Shown: in pieces, positions 35,460-43,496 of the stretch
How positions within the stretch are numbered: position 1 is the first letter of the stretch
Layout of the letters: every line of letters begins with the position of its first letter
NCBI GenBank assembly: GCA_020634415.1
Contig: JACKBT010000028.1
Location: 1-58,584, forward strand
Origin: Ardenticatenaceae bacterium
GTDB lineage: Bacteria > Chloroflexota > Anaerolineae > Promineifilales > Promineifilaceae
Length of the DNA stretch: 58,584 nucleotides
Reading direction: 5' to 3'
Notes under the pieces: model-generated
Told to the model about the DNA's origin: nothing
The model's input: the letters and a program-made list of their open reading frames with translations, nothing else
The model's database searches: none
Position numbers and translations under genes: made by a program

Positions 35460-36270
35460 TGGTGGATTCTAACACGAGGGGTTGATCGGCCGTTATCAGC
35501 CCACACACAATATCCGCCCCCGACGTTTTGCTCACAAACGGCTCCCGCACCACAAACAGCAGTTTGTCCGTATCCCAGGCCAAACCGGGCTTGACCAAAG
35601 CCGCCTCACCCTGCCCGAACTGCTGCACCATCCCCCGCGCCATGTTAAAGACACTGCTCAACCAGCCTGTAGAACCGGCCCCCGTAGAGATGATGATGCC
35701 GCTGGAGGAGTGGGTTTCGGAACGGCCGTTCACCTCAATCTTATACCGCGCCGAGACATGATCGTGACGGCCGATAAACAGATCATTAAACGCCAACAGA
35801 TGCTGCCCATCATTCAGCCGCGCCTCCGCCATCGTAATCGGCTTAATTTTGCCCTGACCCCGCAGCGCGGGGGGAGCCGCTGCCAAAGCCTTCGCCACGT
35901 CAAACGGCAGCAGCACCCCATCAATATGCTTCGGATCAGGATTCACCGCCAAAATCGGCTGCCCTGCCAAATATTTAGCCGTATTCACCACCAGCCCATC
36001 AATGCCCACCGTCACCACCAAATCGGTGGCCGAGAAGATAAAGTTGGGCAAAAAGCCCCGCTCAATCTCCTGCACCTTAGCCACCTTCTGCAACCCCCGC
36101 CGCAGCACCGACAAAGCCGCATAATAGGTCTCGTGTTCCTGCTCGTACAGGGCAAAACTGCCCTGGCTGTGCTCAATATAAAACTTAGCCTGCGCCCGCG
36201 TGTTAAACCGCTCCACCAACTCCTCCAGGCGAGTCTTGCGCGTGACGAGAATGATTTTTTCGTAGTTCAT
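35341..36270 (-). CDS. NAD kinase-like protein
   Basis: 309 residues. ATP-NAD kinase superfamily: LVVTVGIDGLVVNTAKYL corresponds to the GGDGT nucleotide-binding motif, though GGDG reads GIDG; FNDLFIG, SSSGIIISTGAGSTGWLSSVF (the NAD kinase T-G-S-T block) and GVIFSDG follow. The altered first glycine suggests changed substrate or activity; the enzyme could still make NADP. Its 3' end is the duplicated segment beside higBA. A heptamer array lies upstream of the ATG. Confidence 0.8.
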   Translation of the reverse strand: MNYEKIILVTRKTRLEELVERFNTRAQAKFYIEHSQGSFALYEQEHETYYAALSVLRRGLQKVAKVQEIERGFLPNFIFSATDLVVTVGIDGLVVNTAKYLAGQPILAVNPDPKHIDGVLLPFDVAKALAAAPPALRGQGKIKPITMAEARLNDGQHLLAFNDLFIGRHDHVSARYKIEVNGRSETHSSSGIIISTGAGSTGWLSSVFNMARGMVQQFGQGEAALVKPGLAWDTDKLLFVVREPFVSKTSGADIVCGLITADQPLVLESTMPEGGVIFSDGVTADYLAFNSSTIATIGLAQRQTQLIVG

Positions 36271-36279
36271 TTTGGGGAA

Positions 36280-36340
36280 GGGGACTGGAGACTAGAGACT
36301 GGAGACTGGGTAGTCTCTAATCTCTAGTCTCCAGTCTCTA
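36280..36340. repeat. heptamer hairpin array (GGAGACT type), copy 6
   Basis: The clearest hairpin of the family: GGAGACT/AGAGACT units, a short loop, then AGTCTCT/AATCTCT/AGTCTCC units, giving a stem over 20 bp. Between the SPFH stop and the NAD kinase-like start. Confidence 0.85.
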
Positions 36341-36342
36341 TA

Positions 36343-37356
36343 TCATCTTCGCTCCATCAACATTTCCAACAAATCAGGCGAGATATTCAACTGCCCAATC
36401 TTCGAGGCATTTTGGGCCAGCTCCTTCAGTGCCTGCGTCACCAGCAAACGCGGTTCGGCCGACTGCATCATCAGCAGTTGCAGCATGTCATCCTCCAGTG
36501 CTTGCAGGGGCTTCAACGAGGCTTCTACCGCATAAGCCTGGGCATCCGCTTCGGCGCGGGCATTTTCCACACGCGCTTCCACAAACTGCTTGCGCTCGTT
36601 TTCCAGCTTAATTTGCCCCGCCAACTGCGTCTCACGGATTTCCTGCTGCTTGCGCTCGACGGCCAAATCAGCCTCAACCTGTGTCTCCCGAATCTGCCGC
36701 TTCTTTTCCTCGACGGCCAGTTCGGTGTTCAATTCGTTCTCCTTAATGCGCCGCTCCTGCTCTACGGCTGCATTGCGCCGATCATAGATGGCACTATCAG
36801 CCTGCCGCAGCAGATTTTCCCGCGCCTCGGCTTCTAACGCCCGCGATGTTTCTGGCGTGGGCTTGATGGCCTGAATGGAGAGGGTGATGATTTCCACACC
36901 CAAAGCGGCCAGGGCGGGATCGGCCGTTATTTGCGACAACACTCCCGCTACAATTTCATCGGAAGCCTGGATAGCTCGGCGCAAAGACCGCTGCTGCACC
37001 TCAGCCCGCGTCGCCACCTGCACCAAATTCACCAGACGCAGCGGCAATTTGTCCGGGTCCTCAGTGGTGTAATTATCAATCGCCCCATCCACCGTGTAAT
37101 CCAGCAGTGAAGCCACCAGTTCAGCATCTTTAATGCGATAGGTCAACTGCCCCTGCACAGTGATGGGTTGGAAATCGGCGGTGGCCTCATTGAAAATGAA
37201 AGGCACATCGGCACTGCCCACCGGCACGACCACAATGGTGGAAGAGGGTTTGTAGTAATAGAAGGCCGCACTGCTGCCCTTGTGGCGAATACGGCCGTTT
37301 TGATAATGCAACACATAATGCGTGGGGCCGGTCTTGAGATAGTTGATGCCAAACAT
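36343..37356 (-). CDS. SPFH-domain protein
   Basis: 337 residues. The N-terminal ~195 residues form an SPFH/band-7 type domain (VVVPVGSADVPFIF, QLTYRIKDAELVASLLDY, GVEIITLSIQAIKPTPE), followed by a long Glu/Arg/Gln coiled coil (~195-275) and a short C-terminal domain. No N-terminal transmembrane helix, so a soluble or peripheral scaffold. SPFH proteins assemble into large rings at membranes. AAAGGAG ribosome site upstream. It has a consensus promoter with an operator-like palindrome. Confidence 0.85.
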   Translation of the reverse strand: MFGINYLKTGPTHYVLHYQNGRIRHKGSSAAFYYYKPSSTIVVVPVGSADVPFIFNEATADFQPITVQGQLTYRIKDAELVASLLDYTVDGAIDNYTTEDPDKLPLRLVNLVQVATRAEVQQRSLRRAIQASDEIVAGVLSQITADPALAALGVEIITLSIQAIKPTPETSRALEAEARENLLRQADSAIYDRRNAAVEQERRIKENELNTELAVEEKKRQIRETQVEADLAVERKQQEIRETQLAGQIKLENERKQFVEARVENARAEADAQAYAVEASLKPLQALEDDMLQLLMMQSAEPRLLVTQALKELAQNASKIGQLNISPDLLEMLMERR

Positions 37357-37374
37357 GCTTGCTCCTTTCGTGTG

Positions 37375-37397
37375 TTAATCACACTAATTGTGATTAA
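37375..37397. promoter_or_regulatory. palindrome in SPFH leader
   Basis: TTAATCAC and GTGATTAA with a 7-base spacer containing ACTAAT, 19 bases before the SPFH start. It shares the ACACTAAT sequence with the operator at 37430-37454. Confidence 0.4.
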
Positions 37398-37429
37398 AAA
37401 TAATAGGGGAATCTATCCCCTACTTCGTA

Positions 37430-37454
37430 AATTAGTGTAAAATACACACTAATT
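37430..37454. promoter_or_regulatory. operator-like inverted repeat at SPFH promoter
   Basis: AATTAGTGT and ACACTAATT, perfect 9-base arms with a 7-base spacer, overlapping the -10 box and the expected transcription start of the SPFH gene. A GntR-type repressor is one possibility; no regulator gene is adjacent. Confidence 0.55.
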
Positions 37455-37479
37455 ATAGCTTTTTGAACGAGTTTGTCAA
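37452..37479 (-). promoter_or_regulatory. sigma-70-type promoter of the SPFH gene
   Basis: On the minus strand TTGACA (37474-37479), a 16-base spacer and TATAAT (37452-37457): consensus at all 12 positions, ~95 bases upstream of the start codon. Confidence 0.8.
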
Positions 37480-37559
37480 CCCTTACTCTGTAGCTAGACG
37501 CAGCGCTATCTTGTCACTTTTCCCTTCCCTCATGCGCCAGCGCACAACCATCAATCTTA

Positions 37560-37587
37560 CCTCTTTGCGCCTTTGCGCCTTTGCGTG
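37560..37587. repeat. octamer repeat (TTTGCGCC type)
   Basis: Three tandem TTTGCGCC-like octamers between the UbiA-type gene and the SPFH promoter, a repeat type common in intergenic DNA of many bacteria. Confidence 0.5.
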
Positions 37588-37628
37588 AGATCCCTCATTT
37601 TGAATATTATCTTTTGGTCAAAATGCAC

Positions 37629-38498
37629 CTATCGCAAAACAACCGCAATAAACGTGGCAATAAAAATGGTGACGCTGATGTAGCCATTGACATTGAAAAA
37701 GGCAATGCCCAACTTACTTAAATCTTGTGGATTAACGAGAGAATGTTCGTAGATGAGGAGGGCGGCAACGGCCGTTACTCCCAACCAATAGACCCAACCC
37801 AGGCCCGTCACCAGCCCCAGCACCACCAACACCGCCACCGTCAACACATGGCTAATCGCCGCCACGCGCAGCCCATTGGCAATGCCAAACCGCGCCGGAA
37901 TGGAATGCAAGCCCACCTGGCGATCAAAATCCACATCCTGGCAGGCATAAATCACATCAAAGCCGCCAATCCACAAGGTCACTGCCAGCAGCAGCAGCCA
38001 GGCGGGCAAATCCTCAGCCGTAAAGACCGAGCCGCGCACGGCCACCCAGCCGCCCATCGGGGCCAGCCCATCGGTAAAACCCAGCACATAATGGCACAGC
38101 CAGGTAAATCGCTTGGTGTAGGCATAGCCCACCAAAAAGAGCAGTGCGCCCGGAAACAGATACAGGGCCAAGGGGTCTAGCAGCCAGGCGGCCACCGCCA
38201 AAATGATCAGCGACAAAATGGCAAAAAACAAAACGGTGTTGGCCGTAATATCCCCGGTTTGAATCGGCCGTTTTGCCGTGCGCGGATTCCCCACATCAAT
38301 CTGCCGATCAATAAAGCGGTTCAGGGACATAGCGGCCGTTCGCGCCGCCGCCATCGCCACCGAAATCCAGATAAAGTCCCACCAATTGGCCTGCTCCCAA
38401 CCGCCCCAGGCCAGCACCATGCCCAAATAGGCAAAAGGCAAGGCAAAAATGGTGTGTTCAAATTTGATCATTTCCAGAAAAACGCGCAGTTTGTTCAT
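37629..38498 (-). CDS. UbiA/MqnP-type prenyltransferase
   Basis: 289 residues with about eight transmembrane helices. Two Asp-rich motifs of the family are visible: SLNRFIDRQIDVGNPRTAKRP (~57-77) and DVIYACQDVDFDRQVGLHSIPARFG (~184-208). They bind the prenyl diphosphate through Mg. The sequence is closest in style to the UbiA-like group assigned to MqnP of the futalosine menaquinone pathway (family knowledge; not proven here). A prenyl diphosphate synthase gene lies 5 kb away. Flanked upstream by a heptamer array. Confidence 0.85.
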   Translation of the reverse strand: MNKLRVFLEMIKFEHTIFALPFAYLGMVLAWGGWEQANWWDFIWISVAMAAARTAAMSLNRFIDRQIDVGNPRTAKRPIQTGDITANTVLFFAILSLIILAVAAWLLDPLALYLFPGALLFLVGYAYTKRFTWLCHYVLGFTDGLAPMGGWVAVRGSVFTAEDLPAWLLLLAVTLWIGGFDVIYACQDVDFDRQVGLHSIPARFGIANGLRVAAISHVLTVAVLVVLGLVTGLGWVYWLGVTAVAALLIYEHSLVNPQDLSKLGIAFFNVNGYISVTIFIATFIAVVLR

Positions 38499-38500
38499 TT

Positions 38501-38566
38501 AGAGACTGGAGACTGGGGACTAGAGACTGAAGCCCAAAGTCTCCAGTCTCTAGTCCCCAGTCTCCC
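38501..38566. repeat. heptamer hairpin array (GGAGACT type), copy 7
   Basis: AGAGACT/GGAGACT units and inverted AGTCTCC/AGTCTCT/AGTCCCC units between the aldolase stop and the UbiA-type start. Confidence 0.8.
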
Positions 38567-38568
38567 CA

Positions 38569-39207
38569 TTATGCTGTCATCTTATACTTCCCACCCGTAA
38601 TCGTATCCAAACTCTCCCGATCTTGTGCCGACAAGACACGCGGGTTGCCTACCGCCAGCGCATCCAGATAAATCCCCGCCGCCTCTTCCAACAGCGACAG
38701 CCGCAGCAGCGCCTGGCTGACCGAGCTGCCAATCACAATCACCCCATGATTTTGCAGCAAAACGGCCGCTTTCGTGCGCAATAATTCAGCAACGGCCGTT
38801 CCCAACTCATCCGTCGTCGGCGTGATATAGGGCAGCAGCGGCACTTCCGCCCCCAAATGCAAATAACCATCGGGCGTCAACGCTGGCAAACTGTAACCCA
38901 AAATCCCCAAACCAATCGCCTTCGGTGGATGCACATGGATAATGGCCTGCGTCTCCGGCCGCACCGCATAGGCCGACAGGTGCATCGCCACCTCCGACGA
39001 GGGGCGCGGCTGGCGCGAACGCAGTTCAACCATCTCCCCATCCAGCGGCACCAGCACAAACTCCGCCGCCGTCAACTGCCCCAAATCCGCCCCCGACCGC
39101 GTAATAGCCACCTGCCCTTCAAAACGGCCGCTCAAATTCCCCCCATACCCCTTCACCATCCCCGCCGCTACAATTTCCCGTCCCGCTTCAATTAACTGTT
39201 CAATCAT
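38569..39207 (-). CDS. class II aldolase/adducin family enzyme
   Basis: 212 residues. FucA/AraD-like zinc aldolase fold: GYGGNLSGRF substrate loop (~20), ITRSGADLGQL, SSEVAMHLSAY with the catalytic Glu (~71), IIHVHPP with two zinc His (~88-91), and LLQNHGVIVIG with the third zinc His (~150). Substrate is a phosphorylated ketose or related compound. With mtnA and the MTAP homologue it could complete a 5-deoxypentose (DHAP-shunt) salvage route (inference). Minus-strand neighbour of two PNP-fold genes. Confidence 0.85.
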   Translation of the reverse strand: MIEQLIEAGREIVAAGMVKGYGGNLSGRFEGQVAITRSGADLGQLTAAEFVLVPLDGEMVELRSRQPRPSSEVAMHLSAYAVRPETQAIIHVHPPKAIGLGILGYSLPALTPDGYLHLGAEVPLLPYITPTTDELGTAVAELLRTKAAVLLQNHGVIVIGSSVSQALLRLSLLEEAAGIYLDALAVGNPRVLSAQDRESLDTITGGKYKMTA

Positions 39208-39220
39208 CTCAACTTAATGC

Positions 39221-39282
39221 GGAGACTAGGGACTAGAGGCTAGAGACTAAATTAGTCTCCGGTCTCTAGTCTCCAGTCTCCC
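39221..39282. repeat. heptamer hairpin array (GGAGACT type), copy 8
   Basis: GGAGACT/AGGGACT/AGAGGCT units and inverted AGTCTCC/GGTCTCT units. Overlaps the last codons (ETGD) and stop of the PNP-fold paralogue gene. Confidence 0.8.
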
Positions 39283-39946
39283 CTCTCTCAATCCATTCAC
39301 GCCAATCGGCTGCCAAACGGCCGCTTTTTCGTGCAAAACTCATCGTCTGGTCACAGCCACAAGCCCGTTCTGTTGGTAAATAACGGTAAACGGCCGTTAC
39401 CCACTCCCCAATCTCCATCCTCGCCGGCACAGCCACCACCGCCACACACATCTCCAACTCCCGGCACAACGCCCCCTCCGGCTGCGACCGCGTACTAATC
39501 ATCTCAATTCCATGTGTCGTCCACCATTCTCTAACGCCTGGTTTAGGGCTTTCATCCACTACCAACAGTGTCCCGCCATCCACCGCGCCTGCTTGCAAAA
39601 CGGCCGTCCTCAACTCCGGGCAAAACGGCGGCACCTGCTGCACATAGCCCGTGCCAATATGCGAGAAAAAAGTGGTAAAACGGCCGTGCGTAAACTCCAC
39701 AAAATCCCCCACCGCCACCACCTCAGCCACCCCCACATCCCGCAAAACCAACAGCACCCGCTCCGCGCCCAGAGCTTTGGCCGCGTAAGCAAGGGCGGGA
39801 GGAGAAGAAGTAATTGGTAATTGGGTAATTGGTAATTGGTGTATGAGTGTATCGGTGTATTGGTAATAGGGAACAACACCAAACGGCGTAACCACCTCCC
39901 CCGTCACCTCTTCCAAAACCCCATCCACAACCACCAACTTCACCAT
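39266..39946 (-). CDS. degenerate PNP/MTAP-fold paralogue
   Basis: 226 residues. The central part aligns by eye with MTAP/PNP phosphorylases: ALAYAAKALGAERVLLVLRDVG, VGDFVEFTHGRFTTFF, VPPFCPELRTAVL, GGTLLVV and PEGALCRELEMCVAVVAVP. The GPRxxTxAE phosphate/base loop reads DESPKPGVREW and the GMT motif ISTRS, so catalysis is doubtful. Residues ~26-46 are encoded by a GTAATTG-type heptamer array and the last four by a GGAGACT array. It overlaps the upstream MTAP homologue gene by 7 bases, so the two are co-translated and could be a heteromer (inference). Confidence 0.65.
   Translation of the reverse strand: MVKLVVVDGVLEEVTGEVVTPFGVVPYYQYTDTLIHQLPITQLPITSSPPALAYAAKALGAERVLLVLRDVGVAEVVAVGDFVEFTHGRFTTFFSHIGTGYVQQVPPFCPELRTAVLQAGAVDGGTLLVVDESPKPGVREWWTTHGIEMISTRSQPEGALCRELEMCVAVVAVPARMEIGEWVTAVYRYLPTERACGCDQTMSFARKSGRLAADWREWIERGETGD
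39810..39870. repeat. heptamer array (GTAATTG/GTGTATT type) inside a gene
   Basis: Period 7-8 units GTAATTG, GGTAATTG, GTGTATG, GGTGTATT read in frame through the PNP-fold paralogue as YYQYTDTLIHQLPITQLPIT. Confidence 0.7.
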
Positions 39947-40824
39947 GCTCCCCCCTCTTCTCTCTCCCCTCTCCTCTCCACACTCCCTGCCACACGCAAC
40001 AGCACCTCCATCGCCCGCTCCGCCACACTCGCCCCAAAATCACGGCGCGGGTCAATGTGCCAACGCCCGGTGGCAAAATTCGTCACCAGACACAAACTGG
40101 CATACGCCAGCCCCAACTCCGCCGCCAGCCACACCTCCGGGCACAGCGTCATCCCCACCACATCCGCCCCCAACTCCGCCGCCAGCGCAATCTCAGCGGC
40201 CGTTTCCAAACGCGGCCCCTCGGTGCAAACATAAACAGGAGATTGGAGATTGGAGATTGGAGATTGCTCCCCTGCCACCTGCCCCAAAATTCTCTCCCGC
40301 CACACCGCCGCAAACGGCCGTCCCACCTCCCTCGCCTCCCTCCCATTTTCAATATGCCCAATCGTCCGCGCCGCCTGCCGCAACCGTTCAGCTTCCGCAA
40401 AATGAGGCGCATCCGCCCCAAACGTCGCCACCCGATGGCGCGTCCAATCCATAATGCCCTCCGGCACAACCATATCACCCACCCGCAAATCTGGGTTAAT
40501 GGCCCCCACACCATTCCAGGAGAGGATAGCCTGCACTGAGCCTGCCGCAGTGGCCGTTGCCCCCAACGCCCGCACCGCCCACAAATTCGCCCGATGATTC
40601 ACAAACCGCGCCGACCGCGCCAATGACTCTTCCCCATGCCGACTGCTAAACCAGACATACCCCCCCTCAATCCCCCCCGATGGGGGGAGAAGTAAGCGCA
40701 AAAACACCGGCGAACGGCCGTATGGCGTCTCCACCACCCGCCGCTCCACCACCTCCGCAAAATCAGCCGGATCAATGTTATAAGCGGCCGTTCCCCCCAA
40801 AATCACCACCCCAGTATCCTGCAT
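39940..40824 (-). CDS. MTAP/PNP-family nucleoside phosphorylase
   Basis: 294 residues. Resembles S-methyl-5'-thioadenosine/thioinosine phosphorylases: ILGGTAAYNID N-terminus, RHGEESLARSARFVNHRANLWAVRALGATA, VQAILSWNGVGAINPDLRVGDMVVPEGIMDWT, CTEGPRLETAAEI and GMTLCPEVWLAAELGLAYASLCLVTNFATG. It would split a 5'-thio or 5'-deoxynucleoside with phosphate, feeding MtnA. Just before CTEGPRLET the coding sequence is a GGAGATT heptamer array (SPISNLQSP) that replaces the usual glycine-rich lead-in. ATG 40824 is preferred to a GTG at 40833. Confidence 0.83.
   Translation of the reverse strand: MQDTGVVILGGTAAYNIDPADFAEVVERRVVETPYGRSPVFLRLLLPPSGGIEGGYVWFSSRHGEESLARSARFVNHRANLWAVRALGATATAAGSVQAILSWNGVGAINPDLRVGDMVVPEGIMDWTRHRVATFGADAPHFAEAERLRQAARTIGHIENGREAREVGRPFAAVWRERILGQVAGEQSPISNLQSPVYVCTEGPRLETAAEIALAAELGADVVGMTLCPEVWLAAELGLAYASLCLVTNFATGRWHIDPRRDFGASVAERAMEVLLRVAGSVERRGEREEGGAW
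40237..40266. repeat. heptamer array (GGAGATT type) inside MTAP homologue, copy 9
   Basis: Four direct GGAGATT heptamers in frame within the coding sequence, residues ~187-196, encoding SPISNLQSP. Confidence 0.85.
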
Positions 40825-41003
40825 CACGCCCACTCAAACACCCTTAAAGTAATCGTTCAAGAATAAGTTAGCAGTTTGAGTTCCCCTAAGCTCCCCCCAG
40901 TTCCTCAAGGACAAATCAGGGGAACGATGGGAACTCACTCGTGGACAATTACTCAGCAGCCTAGAATTCATAATTCGTCCTTCATAATTCATAATTTCCC
41001 CCC

Positions 41004-42620
41004 TCACTCCCACTCAATCGTCCCCGGCGGCTTCGAGGTCACATCATAAACCACCCGATTCACACCAGCCACCTCATTCACAATGCGACGGCTAACATGC
41101 GCCAGCAGGTCATAAGGCAGACGCGCCCAATCGGCCGTCATAAAATCCTCCGTCGTCACCGCCCGCAGCGCCACCACCTCCTGATAAGTACGGCCGTCAC
41201 CCATCACCCCCACGCTCTTCACCGGCAGCAGCACCGCAAACGCCTGCTGCGTCCCCTGCTTCAACATCTGCGCCCGCTGCAGCTCCTCCACAAAAATGGC
41301 ATCCGCCTGCCGCAGCCGCTCCAACCGCTCCCACGTAATCTCCCCCAAACAGCGAATCGCTAGCCCCGGCCCCGGAAATGGCTGCCGCCATACCAGACTA
41401 TCCGGCAGCCCCAATGCCGTCCCCAACCGCCGCACCTCATCCTTAAACAGCCAACGCAGCGGCTCCACCAGTTCAAAGTGCATGTCATCAGGTAAACCGC
41501 CCACATTGTGATGCGTCTTAATCACATGCGCATCCTTTTTGCCCTTACCCGCACTTTCAATCACATCGGGGTAAATCGTGCCCTGCGCCAGAAAATCAAT
41601 CTGGCCTAACTGGCGGCTCAAATTTTGAGCCTCCCGCTCAAAAATCCGCACAAACTTTTCGCCAATAATGCGCCGCTTCTGCTCCGGGTCCGTCACCCCG
41701 TCCAGCGCCTCCAGATACTCCTCAATGGCATTAACCGCCACCAGGTGCATCCCCTGTTCACGCTCAAAGGTTTCCACCACCTGCAAGGCTTCATCCTGCC
41801 GCAGCAGCCCATGATCCACAAAAATACACACCAACTGCTCGCCAATGGCCCGATGAATCAGCGCCGCCGCCACCGCCGAATCCACCCCGCCGCTGAGACC
41901 AAGCACCACACGGCCGTTTCCCACCTGCGCCCGAATATGCTCCACCTGCTCATCAATAAAATGGGCCGGTGTCCAATCGGCCGTACAGCCACAGATGTGC
42001 GTCACAAAATTTTGCAGCACCTTATAGCCCTGCGGCGTATGCACCACCTCTGGATGAAACTGCACAGCATAATAACCACGCGCCACATCCGCCGCCGCCG
42101 CCAACGGCGAGTTGTCCGAATGGGCCAACGGCCGAAAACCAGGCGGCAGTGCTTCCACTTTATCGCCGTGACTCATCCACACCTGTTGGAGATTGGAGAC
42201 TGAGGACTGGAGACTAGAGACTGAATCAGCTTGCTGCCAGTCTCCAGTCTCTAGTCTCCAATCTCTAAACAGCAAACTCTCCCCCTCATCCACCACCAGC
42301 GTCGCTGGCCCATATTCCCGCCGCGCACTGCGGCCCACACGGCCACCCAGATTATAGGCCAACAACTGCATCCCATAACAGACACCCAAAATCGGCCGTT
42401 TACTTGCCAGCACATACCCCGGAAGCGAGGGCGCACCTTCATCATAAACACTGTTCGGCCCACCGCTCAAAATAAAACCCTTCGGCCGCAAAGCCATCAC
42501 CTCCGCCTCCGGCGCATCCCAGGGCAGCAGTTCGCAGAACACATTCGCCTCCCGCACTCGCCGCGCAATCAGTTGGGTAAACTGGGAGCCATAGTCGAGA
42601 ATCACAATCGTATCGTGCAT
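41004..42620 (-). CDS. guaA: GMP synthase (glutamine-hydrolysing)
   Basis: 538 residues. Converts XMP to GMP with ATP and glutamine. Amidotransferase domain: [19 protein letters not shown], catalytic Cys in [12 protein letters not shown] (~85), QFHPEVVHT with His/Glu. ATP pyrophosphatase domain: [17 protein letters not shown], then the C-terminal dimerisation domain ending KPPGTIEWE. Between GESLLF and VWMSHGD, residues ~118-145 are encoded by an 81-base GGAGACT heptamer hairpin, explaining the extra ~25 residues against the usual ~513. Start 42620 ([11 protein letters not shown]). Follows xpt by 38 bases filled with AATCGTA heptamers. Confidence 0.97.
   Translation of the reverse strand: MHDTIVILDYGSQFTQLIARRVREANVFCELLPWDAPEAEVMALRPKGFILSGGPNSVYDEGAPSLPGYVLASKRPILGVCYGMQLLAYNLGGRVGRSARREYGPATLVVDEGESLLFRDWRLETGDWQQADSVSSLQSSVSNLQQVWMSHGDKVEALPPGFRPLAHSDNSPLAAAADVARGYYAVQFHPEVVHTPQGYKVLQNFVTHICGCTADWTPAHFIDEQVEHIRAQVGNGRVVLGLSGGVDSAVAAALIHRAIGEQLVCIFVDHGLLRQDEALQVVETFEREQGMHLVAVNAIEEYLEALDGVTDPEQKRRIIGEKFVRIFEREAQNLSRQLGQIDFLAQGTIYPDVIESAGKGKKDAHVIKTHHNVGGLPDDMHFELVEPLRWLFKDEVRRLGTALGLPDSLVWRQPFPGPGLAIRCLGEITWERLERLRQADAIFVEELQRAQMLKQGTQQAFAVLLPVKSVGVMGDGRTYQEVVALRAVTTEDFMTADWARLPYDLLAHVSRRIVNEVAGVNRVVYDVTSKPPGTIEWE
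42188..42268. repeat. heptamer hairpin array inside guaA, copy 10
   Basis: GGAGATT/GGAGACT/AGAGACT units, an AT-rich loop, then inverted AGTCTCC/AGTCTCT/AATCTCT units, all in frame within guaA and free of stops in that frame. Confidence 0.9.
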
Positions 42621-42621
42621 A

Positions 42622-42658
42622 GAAATCGTAAATCGCAAATCGTAAATCGTAAATCGCT
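42622..42658. repeat. heptamer array (AATCGTA type) between xpt and guaA
   Basis: Tandem AATCGTA/AATCGCA heptamers fill the 38-base gap between the xpt stop and the guaA start. Same family as 10731-10765. Confidence 0.8.
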
Positions 42659-43231
42659 TTACTGGACCACAATTTGCCCATCATTCATATTGGTAATAAC
42701 GGCCGTTGCCTCCACCGGCACCCCCCAATGCAGCAAAGCCTCACGGCCACCCTCAAACGTCTTCTCCACCACCGCCGCAATGCCCACCAGCGTGGCCCCA
42801 CTGTTCTGCACAATGCGGGCCAGGGCATTAATCGTCTTTCCTGTCGCCAAAAAATCATCCACAATCAGCACCCGATCCTCAGCCGTGAGGAACTCCGGCG
42901 AGACCATGAGCAGCACTTCACCGCCTTTGGTGTGGCTGGGAGCCGTTTCAATATACACCGGCTCTTGCATTGTGATGGGCTTATGCTTGCGGGCATAAAC
43001 CACAGGGATATTGTCCAGAGCTTTGGCCGTCATCACCGCCGGGATGATGCCGCTGACTTCGGCGGTAAGAATGCGCGACGGCCGTTCCCCCCGAAACCGC
43101 GCCGCAATCTCCTCACCCACCGCCGCCAACAAAGCCGCATCCAACTGATGATTCAAAAAGCTGTCAATCTTCAAAATGCCCCGGCCCAGGTTCCTGCCTT
43201 CCTGCAAAATGCGCTGTTTTAATGCTTCCAT
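42659..43231 (-). CDS. xpt: xanthine phosphoribosyltransferase
   Basis: 190 residues. Salvages xanthine to XMP with [35 protein letters not shown]-terminus, [22 protein letters not shown] and the PRPP loop [17 protein letters not shown] (~128) match Xpt. Downstream guaA turns XMP into GMP, so the pair makes GMP from xanthine. No purine riboswitch is visible in the leader, which instead holds a heptamer array. Confidence 0.95.
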   Translation of the reverse strand: MEALKQRILQEGRNLGRGILKIDSFLNHQLDAALLAAVGEEIAARFRGERPSRILTAEVSGIIPAVMTAKALDNIPVVYARKHKPITMQEPVYIETAPSHTKGGEVLLMVSPEFLTAEDRVLIVDDFLATGKTINALARIVQNSGATLVGIAAVVEKTFEGGREALLHWGVPVEATAVITNMNDGQIVVQ

Positions 43232-43235
43232 TTTT

Positions 43236-43300
43236 TAGAGACTAGAGATTGGAGACTAGAGATTAGGTCGCTTTGCTTATTCAGTCTCTAGTCTCCAGTC
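43236..43300. repeat. heptamer hairpin array (GGAGACT type), copy 11
   Basis: AGAGACT/AGAGATT/GGAGACT units, a ~20-base loop, then AGTCTCT/AGTCTCC, directly upstream of xpt. Confidence 0.8.
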
Positions 43301-43415
43301 GCCTATAAATTCATTGCGAATCAGAGAATATCCTATATTATCCCCATTATTACAGACATTGGCAGAATGGGAAAACTCAAGCGGTGGGCCGTTTGAGATT
43401 TCTTTCACAAACGGC

Positions 43416-43444
43416 TTGACGGGGATCCAGGTCTACTCTATAAT
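43416..43444 (+). promoter_or_regulatory. sigma-70-type promoter of the prenyl synthase gene
   Basis: TTGACG (43416-43421), a 17-base spacer and TATAAT (43439-43444), 52 bases before the start codon. A GCCGTTTG/CAAACGGC inverted repeat ends just upstream of the -35. Confidence 0.75.
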
Positions 43445-43496
43445 CTCCACAAACCGTTCAAAAAAAATTGAAAGTTGTGAACGAGGCAGGCAAACC

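Noticed and set aside
35720..35731. GAACGGCCGTTC as an SOS box in the NAD kinase-like gene (also 35170-35181 in higA)
   Set aside because: It matches GAAC-N4-GTTC only because the iterated palindrome AACGGCCGTT happens to be flanked by G and C; it lies inside coding sequence.
36280..36340. GGAGACT arrays as rho-independent terminators
   Set aside because: They form stable stems but lack T tracts, occur inside genes and also upstream of starts, so termination cannot be their general role.
42659..43300. Purine riboswitch before xpt-guaA
   Set aside because: The leader holds a heptamer array; no three-way junction signature of the purine aptamer was seen.
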